Both the position numbers and the translations under genes were made by a program. From JAZDEL01 sp043820655 (GTDB lineage: Archaea; Iainarchaeota; Iainarchaeia; Iainarchaeales; JAZDEL01), in the NCBI GenBank assembly GCA_043820655.1, contig JBDRDO010000089.1, forward strand, positions 1 to 16,213: a stretch of 16,213 nucleotides of DNA, written 5' to 3'. Below the pieces are notes generated by a model, which had not been told where the DNA came from, searched no databases, and was given only the letters and a program-made list of their open reading frames with translations. Below, piece after piece: positions 6,280 through 13,081 of the stretch (positions are counted from its first letter, which is position 1; each line of letters begins with the position of its first letter).

Positions 6280-6325
6280 GTCCACTCTTTTTTATTTTTC
6301 TGATTTTAGTTTTTTTTATTTTTTT
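6267..6325 (+). terminator. Hairpin plus poly-T terminator overlapping the mini-histone stop codon
   Basis: AGTGGACTT (6267-6275) pairs perfectly with AAGTCCACT (6278-6286) across a two-base centre, and the stem includes the TAA stop codon at 6277-6279. It is followed by several T-runs up to 6325. This is the layout of a bacterial intrinsic terminator and also satisfies the archaeal oligo-T rule. On the minus strand the tract reads as A-runs, so it would not stop the converging endA transcript. Confidence 0.7.
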
Positions 6326-6335
6326 AGGCTGAGCC

Positions 6336-6878
6336 TTAAGGTGTTATTCTTTTTATTTCGTAATAGTTTATATCATTCTCCGCATCCACAACAGCCTGCA
6401 GCATCAGCGCCTTTAAATTGCCGCTCAGCCTTACCATTCGTGACAACTCAGGCATGCCGTACTTCTCGTTCTGCGCGGAAACATTAACAACCCATTGTGT
6501 GTGCGCCTGCCCCGGCTTCATCCCCCTTGGATAAACCCTGAAATCAAACCCGAACTTAAAGCCAGTTTTCACGCAGTACCCGCGCTCCCTTAAATCGGCA
6601 TAAACAACATACTTCTGGTAAAAGCCCTTCTCCGCGCCGCCGGCAAGCGCAAGAAGCTCGTCAAACTTAAGCTTCTTAACTTTCGTTTTTTTGTTTTTCC
6701 CCTTTCCCGCAGTTTCCTCAGCCTCAACATCAATTTTCTTCTTCCCAAGCAGATACAGCGCCTCGCACAAATCCAGAACATATCCCGAATCTGTCTTCTC
6801 CCCGAATGCCTTCTGCCCCAGCTGATCGCGTATCTTTTTCTCCCGAACCAGGGTCTTGTTGTTCACCAGCAGTGCCAT
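6336..6878 (-). CDS. endA: tRNA-splicing endonuclease, homotetrameric archaeal type
   Basis: Cleaves precursor tRNAs and other bulge-helix-bulge RNAs at intron borders. The C-terminal nuclease domain carries the catalytic triad, numbered here from the GTG at 6887: Tyr119 in FRVYPRG, His129 in AHTQWVV and Lys159 in LSGNLKALML, spaced as Tyr115, His125 and Lys156 are in the Methanocaldococcus enzyme. The length (about 180 residues, one N-terminal plus one catalytic domain) fits the alpha4 class. A Lys/Gly-rich insertion (about 54-74) sits between the two domains. I prefer the ATG at 6878; the GTG nine bases upstream (6887) is possible and adds three residues. It is divergent from trpS and shares an AT-rich promoter region with it. 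Converges on the mini-histone gene. Confidence 0.93.
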   Translation of the reverse strand: MALLVNNKTLVREKKIRDQLGQKAFGEKTDSGYVLDLCEALYLLGKKKIDVEAEETAGKGKNKKTKVKKLKFDELLALAGGAEKGFYQKYVVYADLRERGYCVKTGFKFGFDFRVYPRGMKPGQAHTQWVVNVSAQNEKYGMPELSRMVRLSGNLKALMLQAVVDAENDINYYEIKRITP

Positions 6879-6914
6879 ATAACCCACTTTTCAATATCTA
6901 TTACATTAACATAA

Positions 6915-6926
6915 TTTTATATATTA
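6915..6926. promoter_or_regulatory. Shared TATA region between endA and trpS
   Basis: TTTTATATATTA at 6915-6926 reads as a TATA-like element on both strands. It is about 39 bases from the trpS ATG and about 41 bases from the endA ATG, giving leaders of roughly 13-16 bases each. A second T/A patch at 6940-6946 is too close to the trpS start to be its TATA box. Confidence 0.5.
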
Positions 6927-6957
6927 AGTTAACCATTGTCTTTATACGTGATTAATC

Positions 6958-8064
6958 ATGCCGAAAACACAAAAACCGCAGATTGATCCTTGGGGGGCAG
7001 TCCTGATTGAGGATTACTCCCGCCTGATAAAGGATTTTGGATTGGAGCAGTTTGACGCAAAGGCACTCCGTGAATTCCCCCGGCCGAACGCACAGATGCG
7101 CCGCGGTGTTGCATTCGCGGGGCAGGGTCTCGCTGAAATAGCATCCGCTATAAAACATAAAAAGCCGTTTTACGTTCTAACTGGAATAATGCCGAGCAGT
7201 GAGAAACTGCATTTCGGAAACCGTCTTGTTATTGAAAACGTTAAATATTTCCAGGAGCGCGGCGCGCATACATTTGTTCTTGTTGCCGATCTTGAAGCAG
7301 CGGCAACGCGCGGCATAACCCTTGAAGAGGCAAAAAAGCGTGCCATGAATTTCCACATTCCCGCTTACATTGCAATGGGCCTTGACCCCAAGCGCACGAC
7401 CTTCTACTTCCAGAGCGAGAACAGCGATGTCAGGAATCTCGCATATTTGTTCAGCGCAAAGGTCACAAAAAATGAGTTTGAGGCAATTTATGGAAGCACA
7501 GTTCCGAACAAGGTTTTCTCCGCCCTTACTCAAGTAGGGGATATCCTCTATCCTCAAATGAAGGAGCGCATGCCGGGAATTATTCCTGTCGGTGCGGACC
7601 AGAGCCCGCACATCCGCTTCTCCCGCGATTTGGTGCGCAGGACAAAAACGCGGTTTGATTTCTTCCTTCCCTCTGCATTGTACAATAAATTCACCCCCTC
7701 ATTAAATGGCGATTTTAAAATGAGCAAAAGTGTGCCCGAGCATTACATTTCAATCCCCGATGACCCGAAAACAGCAGGCAAAAAAATGCTCCGCGCGCTG
7801 ACAGGCGGCAGGAACACAGTGGAGGAGCAGAAGAAACTGGGGGGGCAGCCGGAGAAATGCGTTGTGTTTGAATTCTACAAACAGCACCTTGTGCAGGATG
7901 ATGCGGAACTTCAGAAGATATATGATAATTGCAAAAAAGGAAAACTCCTCTGCGGGGAAGACAAGCAAAACGCCTGCAGGATGATGGAGCAGTTCATGCA
8001 GGACTTCCAAAAGAAGTTCAATGCAGCGAAAAAGAAAACAAAAAGTTTGAAGTTTGTGAAGTGA
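6958..8064 (+). CDS. trpS: Tryptophanyl-tRNA synthetase (archaeal/eukaryal type)
   Basis: Charges tRNA-Trp with tryptophan in the cytoplasm. 368 residues, the normal size for archaeal TrpRS. Class I signatures: the HIGH equivalent is PSSEKLHFGN (79-88), where HFGN replaces the textbook motif; GADQSPHIRFSRDLVRR (212-228) is the conserved TrpRS segment; KMSKS is at 254-258. DPWG at 10-13 is the typical archaeal/eukaryal N-terminal element. Arg codons are mainly CGC/CGT, whereas most neighbours prefer AGG. The TGA overlaps the ATG of the following membrane-protein gene by one base (TGATG), so the two are translationally coupled. Confidence 0.96.
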   Translation: MPKTQKPQIDPWGAVLIEDYSRLIKDFGLEQFDAKALREFPRPNAQMRRGVAFAGQGLAEIASAIKHKKPFYVLTGIMPSSEKLHFGNRLVIENVKYFQERGAHTFVLVADLEAAATRGITLEEAKKRAMNFHIPAYIAMGLDPKRTTFYFQSENSDVRNLAYLFSAKVTKNEFEAIYGSTVPNKVFSALTQVGDILYPQMKERMPGIIPVGADQSPHIRFSRDLVRRTKTRFDFFLPSALYNKFTPSLNGDFKMSKSVPEHYISIPDDPKTAGKKMLRALTGGRNTVEEQKKLGGQPEKCVVFEFYKQHLVQDDAELQKIYDNCKKGKLLCGEDKQNACRMMEQFMQDFQKKFNAAKKKTKSLKFVK

Positions 8065-8654
8065 TGCCTATGGAAAAAGAGCCGATATTGAGGGGGGTGC
8101 TTGCCGGGCTTTCAGCAGTGCTTGCCGGCATCCTAATAATTGTGCCTCTTATTTTTATTATGCCCCTCAGTGGCATTCCCGAAGGGTCGCCCCTGTCTAT
8201 CAGCCCTGTTGCTGCCGTTATGTTTGTTGTCTTTATAGTTGCAGGCGGCATTGTTGCCCATTTGCTTTCTAAAGTGAAGAGGGGCAAACTTGTGAAGTCT
8301 CTTTTTGGGCTTTTTGCAGGCGCATTGTGCTGTGCAGTTCTCTTTTCACTTTTCCGCGTCGCATTTTACGGTTCCGGGCTGGACAGCGCAGCTGTTTTCG
8401 GGGTGGAAATCGGCGTATTCATCGGGCTTGCAATTTCCGCGACGGAGACAAAATGGCTGCACCTGAAAAAAGAATTCACCAGGAACCTTGGGAATTATAT
8501 GCTCGGCATTTTCGCAGGCACCATTTCTCTGGCAATCCTTAATTTTGGCGCGGTGTTTGATTTGGCTATCTGGGTCCTTTTGGGTCTTCTCTTTGGGCTT
8601 TTTGCAGGGGTTATTTTTGCGCTTTCAGTATTGGCGCTCAAACTCGGGCACTGA
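8064..8654 (+). CDS. Polytopic membrane protein of unknown function
   Basis: 196 residues from the ATG at 8064; a second ATG at 8070 (MEKEP) would remove two residues. About six hydrophobic segments, roughly 11-33, 48-66, 79-100, 113-129, 143-162 and 167-192, are rich in Gly, Ala, Leu and Phe, with short charged loops (KVKRGK near 70, TETKWLHLKKEFTR near 128-141). It lacks obvious polar catalytic or transport motifs. It starts inside the stop codon of trpS, an arrangement that usually means co-transcription, although a functional link to tryptophan or translation is not evident. Its stop lies nine bases from the converging UspA-like gene. I recognise no family. Confidence 0.75.
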   Translation: MPMEKEPILRGVLAGLSAVLAGILIIVPLIFIMPLSGIPEGSPLSISPVAAVMFVVFIVAGGIVAHLLSKVKRGKLVKSLFGLFAGALCCAVLFSLFRVAFYGSGLDSAAVFGVEIGVFIGLAISATETKWLHLKKEFTRNLGNYMLGIFAGTISLAILNFGAVFDLAIWVLLGLLFGLFAGVIFALSVLALKLGH

Positions 8655-8663
8655 GCCACGCGC

Positions 8664-9026
8664 CTAAACAACCTCAACCATAATTCCCGAATCCTTAAGG
8701 TGCTTAACAAGCTTCTCAAAGTGCAGGTTTTCCTGCTTAACCATCACAACCTTATCCACGCGCTGCAGCTTTGCGAGATTCTCAATCTTCTTCCCTGTTT
8801 CCCCCCACTCCAGCACAGCCTCAACCTCGCGCTTTCCCATTTTGCCCTTGATATCGTCCATCAGCTCGTTCCCGTGTGAAATTTCAGATGTTGTAAACCC
8901 AAACCGATTCATCCCCGCGGTGTCAATCACAAGCAGAAGTATTACATTTTTCGCGCCCCCTGTGGCGCGCTGGAGGAACGCATCCTCGTTCTCCCGTTTT
9001 GAAAGCATGGGGATAAGAACCTTCAC
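8664..9026 (-). CDS. UspA-like small protein lacking the ATP-binding motif
   Basis: A 120-residue protein with an alpha/beta pattern like universal stress proteins: first strand MKVLIPML, then a helix with ..DAFLQRA, a strand NVILLLVID (28-36), a later strand VEAVLEWG followed by a helix TGKKIENLAKLQ, a strand VDKVVMV and a final strand IMVEVV. The UspA nucleotide-binding signature (GxxGx9G[S/T]) near the C-terminus is absent, so any ligand would differ. The start is GTG at 9026, preceded by AGAGGTGAT (about 9030-9038) as Shine-Dalgarno. It is 34 bases downstream of the duplicated-domain gene on the same strand and is probably co-transcribed with it. The fold assignment is tentative. Confidence 0.7.
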   Translation of the reverse strand: MKVLIPMLSKRENEDAFLQRATGGAKNVILLLVIDTAGMNRFGFTTSEISHGNELMDDIKGKMGKREVEAVLEWGETGKKIENLAKLQRVDKVVMVKQENLHFEKLVKHLKDSGIMVEVV

Positions 9027-9060
9027 CTCATCACCTCTCTAACCCCCATTACATTTTCAA

Positions 9061-9945
9061 TCAGCACCATTTGTAAAGCCCCTTCCTTTTCTCAATCAAA
9101 TTTCCCTCTTCCTTCATTAACTCGCAGACAATCCTCACAAGTTCCTGCACCGCGCCTGTCTCCTTCATAATTGCATCAAGCGTTTTCGTGTCGCACTTTT
9201 TCATCACGGCCTCGATTTTGGCACGCGTTCTCTCATACACCGGCGCCTTAACAACATAAAACGGCCCGTCAAAACTTTTAATGCCGAGAATCTCGCCGCG
9301 CTTTATGTCATCCGCCTTTTCCGCGGAAATTTGCTTGGCAAGCCCCTCGGTATGCACAACCATAAACCCGTCCTTTGTAAGCGTGAACTCTCCGCCTTTC
9401 TGCACCTGCCCAGGACTTTTCACAGCCGCGCCCTGTGAATCCTTTGCCGCGGGATTATGTTCGCTCCCTGAGTTTTCCGCGCCTAACTTCTGCGCGCCCG
9501 AATCCGAAGGCGTATTGTTTGTGCTGTTTGTTTTTGCCCCTGTTGTGTTTGTTTTTTCCGTTGCCCCTTCCCCGTCTCTTGCCCCTTTGAGCTGGTAAAC
9601 CGCCTTCTTGTACTTGTCGCTTAGCCTGAACTTCTCGATTTCCCCTGCGCCGAGCATTTCATTAAACCTGGCAAGCTCGGCATTGTTAAGCAGTTTCTCA
9701 AACTTGCCCTCAACCCTTTGCGCAAGCCTGTCCTTCCCCTCAAGCATTTTTCTTATTTTCTCCCCTTCAACATCCCGCGCCTGCACAGGCTCCGCGGTTT
9801 TTTCATCCCCCTCAACAAGCACGTACACGCCGTTCTTTATTTTTGTAATTTCGTAGTCCTTCGCGGGATTAAGCCCCAAAGAATTAAAGTCAGCCTGCCC
9901 CAGGGCAAGCGTGAAATCCTTCCCATTGCCGGTTACCTTAGCCAT
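9061..9945 (-). CDS. Protein of unknown function with an internal domain duplication and a low-complexity linker
   Basis: 294 residues, no family recognised. Two related units can be aligned by eye. Unit 1 (about 8-120) has EITKIKNGVYVLVEG, a charged helix with EKIRKML and a helical block ending in DKYKKAVYQL. Unit 2 (about 186-294) has EILGIKSFDGPFYVV, a helix with RAKIEAVMKK and a winged-helix-like end (ELVRIVCELMKEEG ... KGLYKWC). They are separated by a Gly/Ser/Thr/Asn/Lys-rich linker (about 121-185), hydrophilic and probably unstructured. No signal peptide or membrane segment, so cytoplasmic. The C-terminal part could bind nucleic acid, but no specific motif proves it. ATG 9945 follows a TATA-like box at 9978-9987. 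It is followed by the UspA-like gene. Confidence 0.75.
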   Translation of the reverse strand: MAKVTGNGKDFTLALGQADFNSLGLNPAKDYEITKIKNGVYVLVEGDEKTAEPVQARDVEGEKIRKMLEGKDRLAQRVEGKFEKLLNNAELARFNEMLGAGEIEKFRLSDKYKKAVYQLKGARDGEGATEKTNTTGAKTNSTNNTPSDSGAQKLGAENSGSEHNPAAKDSQGAAVKSPGQVQKGGEFTLTKDGFMVVHTEGLAKQISAEKADDIKRGEILGIKSFDGPFYVVKAPVYERTRAKIEAVMKKCDTKTLDAIMKETGAVQELVRIVCELMKEEGNLIEKRKGLYKWC

Positions 9946-9977
9946 TTTAGCACCATTAATATCTAGTGCGAAAAGGG

Positions 9978-9987
9978 TTTAATAATT
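9978..9987 (-). promoter_or_regulatory. Probable TATA box of the duplicated-domain gene
   Basis: On the minus strand this reads AATTATTAAA, centred about 37 bases before the ATG at 9945, leaving a leader of about ten bases. Confidence 0.45.
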
Positions 9988-10015
9988 GTCGGAAAACTTT
10001 TATGAGCGCGGAATT

Positions 10016-10169
10016 CGCTATTTTGGCTTTGCCAAAATGCGCGCATTCGGCTTTAAGCCGAATAGCGTCGCCTTTCGCTCATTCCGCTTCCCAAACCCTG
10101 TTTGGGCAATGCCCAAATGGGCCCTTTTGGCTTAAAGCCAAAATGGGAGTTTGCAAAACCACGCTATTT
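10016..10169. repeat. Array of related palindromic hairpins flanked by an 8-bp direct repeat
   Basis: Four strong hairpins follow each other: 10020-10038 (ATTTTGGC, loop TTT), 10045-10063 (ATTCGGCTT/AAGCCGAAT), 10101-10117 (TTTGGGC, loop AAT, GCCCAAA) and 10125-10143 (TTTTGGCTT/AAGCCAAAA). All share the plan TTNGGC-loop-GCCNAA. Where N changes (T, C, G, T) the partner base changes with it, so pairing is kept. Stems 2 and 4 extend past a single unpaired base into three more GC pairs (CGC/GCG and CCC/GGG). CGCTATT (10016-10022) can also pair with AATAGCG (10061-10067). CGCTATTT occurs directly at 10016-10023 and 10162-10169, like a target duplication. It lies between the leftward RHH and duplicated-domain genes; no transposase is present. 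Confidence 0.8.
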
Positions 10170-10173
10170 GTGT

Positions 10174-10434
10174 CTAATGCACGCCCCTGAATCTATGTTC
10201 GTCGGCATGCGGAGCATCCTCGGGCGGAATATCATCCCCCGCATCATCCGCAATCTCCGCCTCTTCAAAGCCCTCATCAAGCAGTTTCTTCAGCTCAATA
10301 AGCCTTGTCCTCACAGCATCGCGTATGAAATCGCTCCTGCTGTTATACAGGCCGCGTGCCTTTATCAGCGCATCCACTTCCGAAATCAGCTTTTCATCTA
10401 TAACAAGATTGTATTGTTTCATTTTCATATGCAT
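10174..10434 (-). CDS. Ribbon-helix-helix (CopG-type) DNA-binding protein
   Basis: 86 residues from the ATG at 10434. The N-terminal strand KQYNLVIDEKLISEVDAL, a helix, the turn after GLYNSRSDFIRDAV and a second helix RTRLIELKKLL form a typical RHH domain that dimerises and inserts the strand in the DNA major groove. The remaining ~35 residues are acidic (EEAEIADDAGDDIPPEDAPH) and may be disordered or contact a partner. In-frame ATGs at 10428 and 10422, and a GTG at 10437, are alternative starts. Upstream is a 20-bp perfect palindrome overlapping the likely TATA box, so negative autoregulation is the simplest reading. No toxin gene is adjacent, although RHH proteins are often antitoxins. Confidence 0.88.
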   Translation of the reverse strand: MHMKMKQYNLVIDEKLISEVDALIKARGLYNSRSDFIRDAVRTRLIELKKLLDEGFEEAEIADDAGDDIPPEDAPHADEHRFRGVH

Positions 10435-10455
10435 CACTGAACTTTATGTATTAAA

Positions 10456-10477
10456 TGTTATATAACATGTTATATAA
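10456..10477 (-). promoter_or_regulatory. Palindromic operator overlapping the RHH gene promoter
   Basis: TTATATAACATGTTATATAA at 10458-10477 is a perfect 20-bp palindrome made of two copies of TGTTATATAA (10456-10465 and 10468-10477), 12 bases apart. On the minus strand the right half is also the best TATA box for the RHH gene (centre about 10474, ATG 10434). RHH dimers commonly bind paired short sites spaced about one helical turn apart, so this is a strong candidate autoregulatory operator. Confidence 0.65.
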
Positions 10478-10536
10478 AAACTTTCTCTTACTCGTTTGCA
10501 AGGCAAAACATGCCTTTGCGCACGACGTATAGTGTA

Positions 10537-10546
10537 TGTTATATAA
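10537..10546. promoter_or_regulatory. Third copy of the RHH operator unit
   Basis: TGTTATATAA recurs exactly at 10537-10546, followed by another AT-rich stretch (ATATTATATG). It lies in the 143-base gap between the RHH start and the end of the upstream membrane-protein gene, so it may be an accessory binding site for the same regulator. Confidence 0.45.
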
Positions 10547-10577
10547 GATATTATATGTTTATTAGTATCAATTCCTT

Positions 10578-12269
10578 TTATTTAGTTCTAACTCCCAATT
10601 CCCTTTCCCCCTTTGCCTTCGCCGCTGCATCCTCCGCCCTCCTGACATCCATGTCCCGTTTTCTCTTCAGCATGCCCGTCTCTCTCCTGTCAATGGCATG
10701 CATTACATGCTTCATCTTCAGCGAATCCTCTTTTTTGATTTTCCTCCACCTTGGGGATTTTATATTCTCCCTTGTCCTGACGAAGTAAAATGCCACTGTA
10801 AGAATCGCAAGCGCAATCAGGATCCCCCACCACGGCACGGGTGATGCCCTCAGCCAGTAATCCATGCCCACGTCCGGCACAAGCAGGTCATACTCCCGCG
10901 TTCCGCTGTTGCCCTGCGCATCCCGCGCACTAAGCGCAATCTTCCCTGCCCCGCGGTCCCCGATTTCAAGAACATACTGCCCCGAATAAAACCCCATGCC
11001 CTCGTAAATAAGCGGAATTTCATTTTCGTTGATGCGTGCGGTTGCCGCTGCCGATTCCACAATCCTGCCGCCGGGGTATGTAAGCCGCGCCCTTATTGTT
11101 ATTTCATCCCCCGCCAGAAACTCCAGTTTTTCCGCATTGGGCATTGCAATCTTTATCCGCGCGGGCAGTATTTCAATTTCAAATTTATGCCATCCCTCCT
11201 GCACAACCCCGGTTATTTCCTTCACTGCGTGAACCTCAAATTCCTGCTTTCCCTTAGGGGATTCCAGCGGCACCGCGTATGTTCCGCTGTAAATTCCATT
11301 TCCGTCTTCCTCAAGTATTGCCATTTCCCCCACAGGGCCCGTAACCTGAACGTTCGCGCCCTCAACAATTCCGCCATACTCATCAAACACGGATACAATA
11401 ATATTAACCGTGCCGTCCCTTTCCGCTGTTTCCCCCGTGCCTTTCTCAAGCGAAATTACAAGCACTGAAAATGCCCCTGGCGCAAGTACATTTATGTCCT
11501 TTGAAACAGCCCCCATGTTAGAGTGCCTGTCTTCAGCCCGTACATCCAGCACCCACCCCCCCGCAGGTGTGCCCGCATTTGCCGTGAACTCCGCGGAAAA
11601 TTCCCCCTTTTCATCCGTCGGCCCCAGCCATTCAAAGAGCACATTCCCGCCGAATGAAACAACAGCATCAATATCCGCCACCGCCTGCTTCCCGCCGCGC
11701 GTGACTTTTCCGTGGAACGCAATAACGCTGTCAGGCATATACGCGCTCCTTTCGGTAAAAATTTCAATCCCCAGTACGGGGCTGATAACAATCGCCCTTT
11801 TTATGCTTCCCTGTATGCCATACACTCCCGCACTTATCGTAATTTCCTTCCTTCCTTCGGCGGCATCATCAAGTATCTCAAACATTTCTGCGTATATTCC
11901 GTCCCCCGCCTCCACGTCATAATGATTGCCATCATCATACAGTTCAATTTCCCCGAAAATCCCCGGGCATTCCGCGTGCACAAAATCAGCATCGCTGCCC
12001 GGCAGTACAGTGGAATCAGCATTTACGGCAACCTGCAAAATTGCCTTCCTGCCCCTTGGAAATTCCTGCCCCTCACCCGGCCAGTAAACCTCAAGGTATA
12101 CTTCTTTTGGAACAGGGCAGTCCGCTCTGCATGTCCCGTAATCCTCGTTCGCGATCCTTTCGCAAATTCCGTTTCCGCATTCCCCCTGTGCTGCCGAAAC
12201 ATTTCCCAGAATAAGCGCAAGCAAAAGAACCGATACAATTTTTGAAAATGCACACGCACAATGCCGCAT
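10578..12269 (-). CDS. Large surface protein: signal peptide, Cys motif, Ig-like repeats, C-terminal membrane anchor and basic cytoplasmic tail
   Basis: 563 residues. The signal peptide (1-26) has a hydrophobic core 11-22 and a likely cut after VSA. Residues 31-51 form the motif CGNGICE...C...C, known from many archaeal secreted proteins. Residues 55-465 look like successive beta-sandwich (Ig-like or choice-of-anchor type) domains: DDGNHYDVEAGDGIYAEMF (112-130) is a loop that may bind calcium, and related DG-x-GIYSG motifs recur at 322-330 and 423-431. A single transmembrane helix at about 480-498 is followed by a Lys/Arg-rich cytoplasmic tail (499-563). This is a type I membrane protein, perhaps an adhesin, sensor or cell-wall component. 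A TATA box 30 bases upstream suggests a leaderless mRNA. No family beyond the general fold is recognised. Confidence 0.82.
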   Translation of the reverse strand: MRHCACAFSKIVSVLLLALILGNVSAAQGECGNGICERIANEDYGTCRADCPVPKEVYLEVYWPGEGQEFPRGRKAILQVAVNADSTVLPGSDADFVHAECPGIFGEIELYDDGNHYDVEAGDGIYAEMFEILDDAAEGRKEITISAGVYGIQGSIKRAIVISPVLGIEIFTERSAYMPDSVIAFHGKVTRGGKQAVADIDAVVSFGGNVLFEWLGPTDEKGEFSAEFTANAGTPAGGWVLDVRAEDRHSNMGAVSKDINVLAPGAFSVLVISLEKGTGETAERDGTVNIIVSVFDEYGGIVEGANVQVTGPVGEMAILEEDGNGIYSGTYAVPLESPKGKQEFEVHAVKEITGVVQEGWHKFEIEILPARIKIAMPNAEKLEFLAGDEITIRARLTYPGGRIVESAAATARINENEIPLIYEGMGFYSGQYVLEIGDRGAGKIALSARDAQGNSGTREYDLLVPDVGMDYWLRASPVPWWGILIALAILTVAFYFVRTRENIKSPRWRKIKKEDSLKMKHVMHAIDRRETGMLKRKRDMDVRRAEDAAAKAKGERELGVRTK

Positions 12270-12295
12270 AGCAATCCATTACACTACTGCCTAAC

Positions 12296-12305
12296 TTATA
12301 TAAAA
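12296..12305 (-). promoter_or_regulatory. Probable TATA box of the surface-protein gene
   Basis: On the minus strand this is TTTTATATAA, centred about 30 bases before the ATG at 12269, again predicting a nearly leaderless transcript. It lies in the 69-base gap after the methyltransferase stop, so the surface protein has its own promoter. Confidence 0.55.
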
Positions 12306-12338
12306 AGATTCGATTTTGCGGTTTGCGCCTTCCGTGCA

Positions 12339-13079
12339 CTACTGCGGCTTTCTTGCCTTAACCATAATCATTGTGGAGAACTGCGGAATTTTTGTGAATG
12401 CGGAATCAACAATAGTGAAGAAAGGAATAACCGCCCTCTGGAACCCGCTTTCATGCTGGCCGCGCAGGCTCAGCCTTGTTCCCCTGACTTTCTCAACCTC
12501 AAATCCGGCATCCCGCACCATTTCCGTAAGTGCGCCGCGCGTGAATGCCCTCACATGCCCGCTTACAATTCCCCATGGCATGTTGTACGAGTTTTCATTC
12601 CCGCTCTCAATCCAGTGCGGCATGAAACCCGTAAGCAGAAGAAACCTGTTGTACCAGCATGCAATGTTCGGCGCGGTTATTATTGCGCTCTTCCCCGGCT
12701 TTAACACGCGGTGTATCTCCCCCAGCAGCTTTTCCGTATTGACAACATGCTCGATAACCTCGCTGCATAAAACAAAATCAAATGAATTGTCCTTGTACGG
12801 GAACCTTGCACTGTTCAAATCGCACGCCCTTGCGTTTACTCCCGCTTTTTTGCATTTTTTCACATTGCTTTCAATAAGCTCAAGCCCGTACGGCTTCATT
12901 CCCGTTTCCTTTGCAATATTTTCCGCAATCCAGCCGTCCCCGCAGCCCACATCAAGAAACGTGCCGCTGTTTTCATCAACCATTGAGAGTATTTTTTTTA
13001 TGCGGTGCCTGCACAATGCACGGTAAAAATCATTGAACCTCTCCGAGTAAAGCCTTTTGTTAAGTTCCGGCGCGGTCAT
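12339..13079 (-). CDS. Class I SAM-dependent methyltransferase (Methyltransf_11-like)
   Basis: 246 residues. Motif I LDVGCGDGW (42-50) binds SAM. Glu67 in GLELIE is the acidic residue that contacts the ribose, and DLNSARFPYKDNSFDFVLCSEVIEHV (87-112) is the typical motif II/III stretch. GHVRAFTRGALTEMVRDAGFE (174-194) is the usual C-terminal element of this family. Substrates in this superfamily range from quinones and lipids to sugars, so the target cannot be named. Only two bases separate the TrxR-like stop (13082) from this ATG, so both genes are surely on one transcript. The next gene downstream has its own promoter. Confidence 0.88.
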   Translation of the reverse strand: MTAPELNKRLYSERFNDFYRALCRHRIKKILSMVDENSGTFLDVGCGDGWIAENIAKETGMKPYGLELIESNVKKCKKAGVNARACDLNSARFPYKDNSFDFVLCSEVIEHVVNTEKLLGEIHRVLKPGKSAIITAPNIACWYNRFLLLTGFMPHWIESGNENSYNMPWGIVSGHVRAFTRGALTEMVRDAGFEVEKVRGTRLSLRGQHESGFQRAVIPFFTIVDSAFTKIPQFSTMIMVKARKPQ

Positions 13080-13081
13080 CC

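Noticed and set aside
7929..8063. Longer membrane-protein start inside trpS
   Set aside because: The extension overlaps 45 codons of trpS and is highly charged; ATG 8064 in the TGATG junction is a standard coupled start.
10016..10169. CRISPR array
   Set aside because: Units are palindromes of different sequence placed almost back to back, with no equal-length spacers and no identical repeats.
10174..10434. RHH gene as antitoxin of a toxin-antitoxin pair
   Set aside because: No RelE-, VapC- or HicA-like gene lies on either side; the flanks are the hairpin array and a surface-protein gene.
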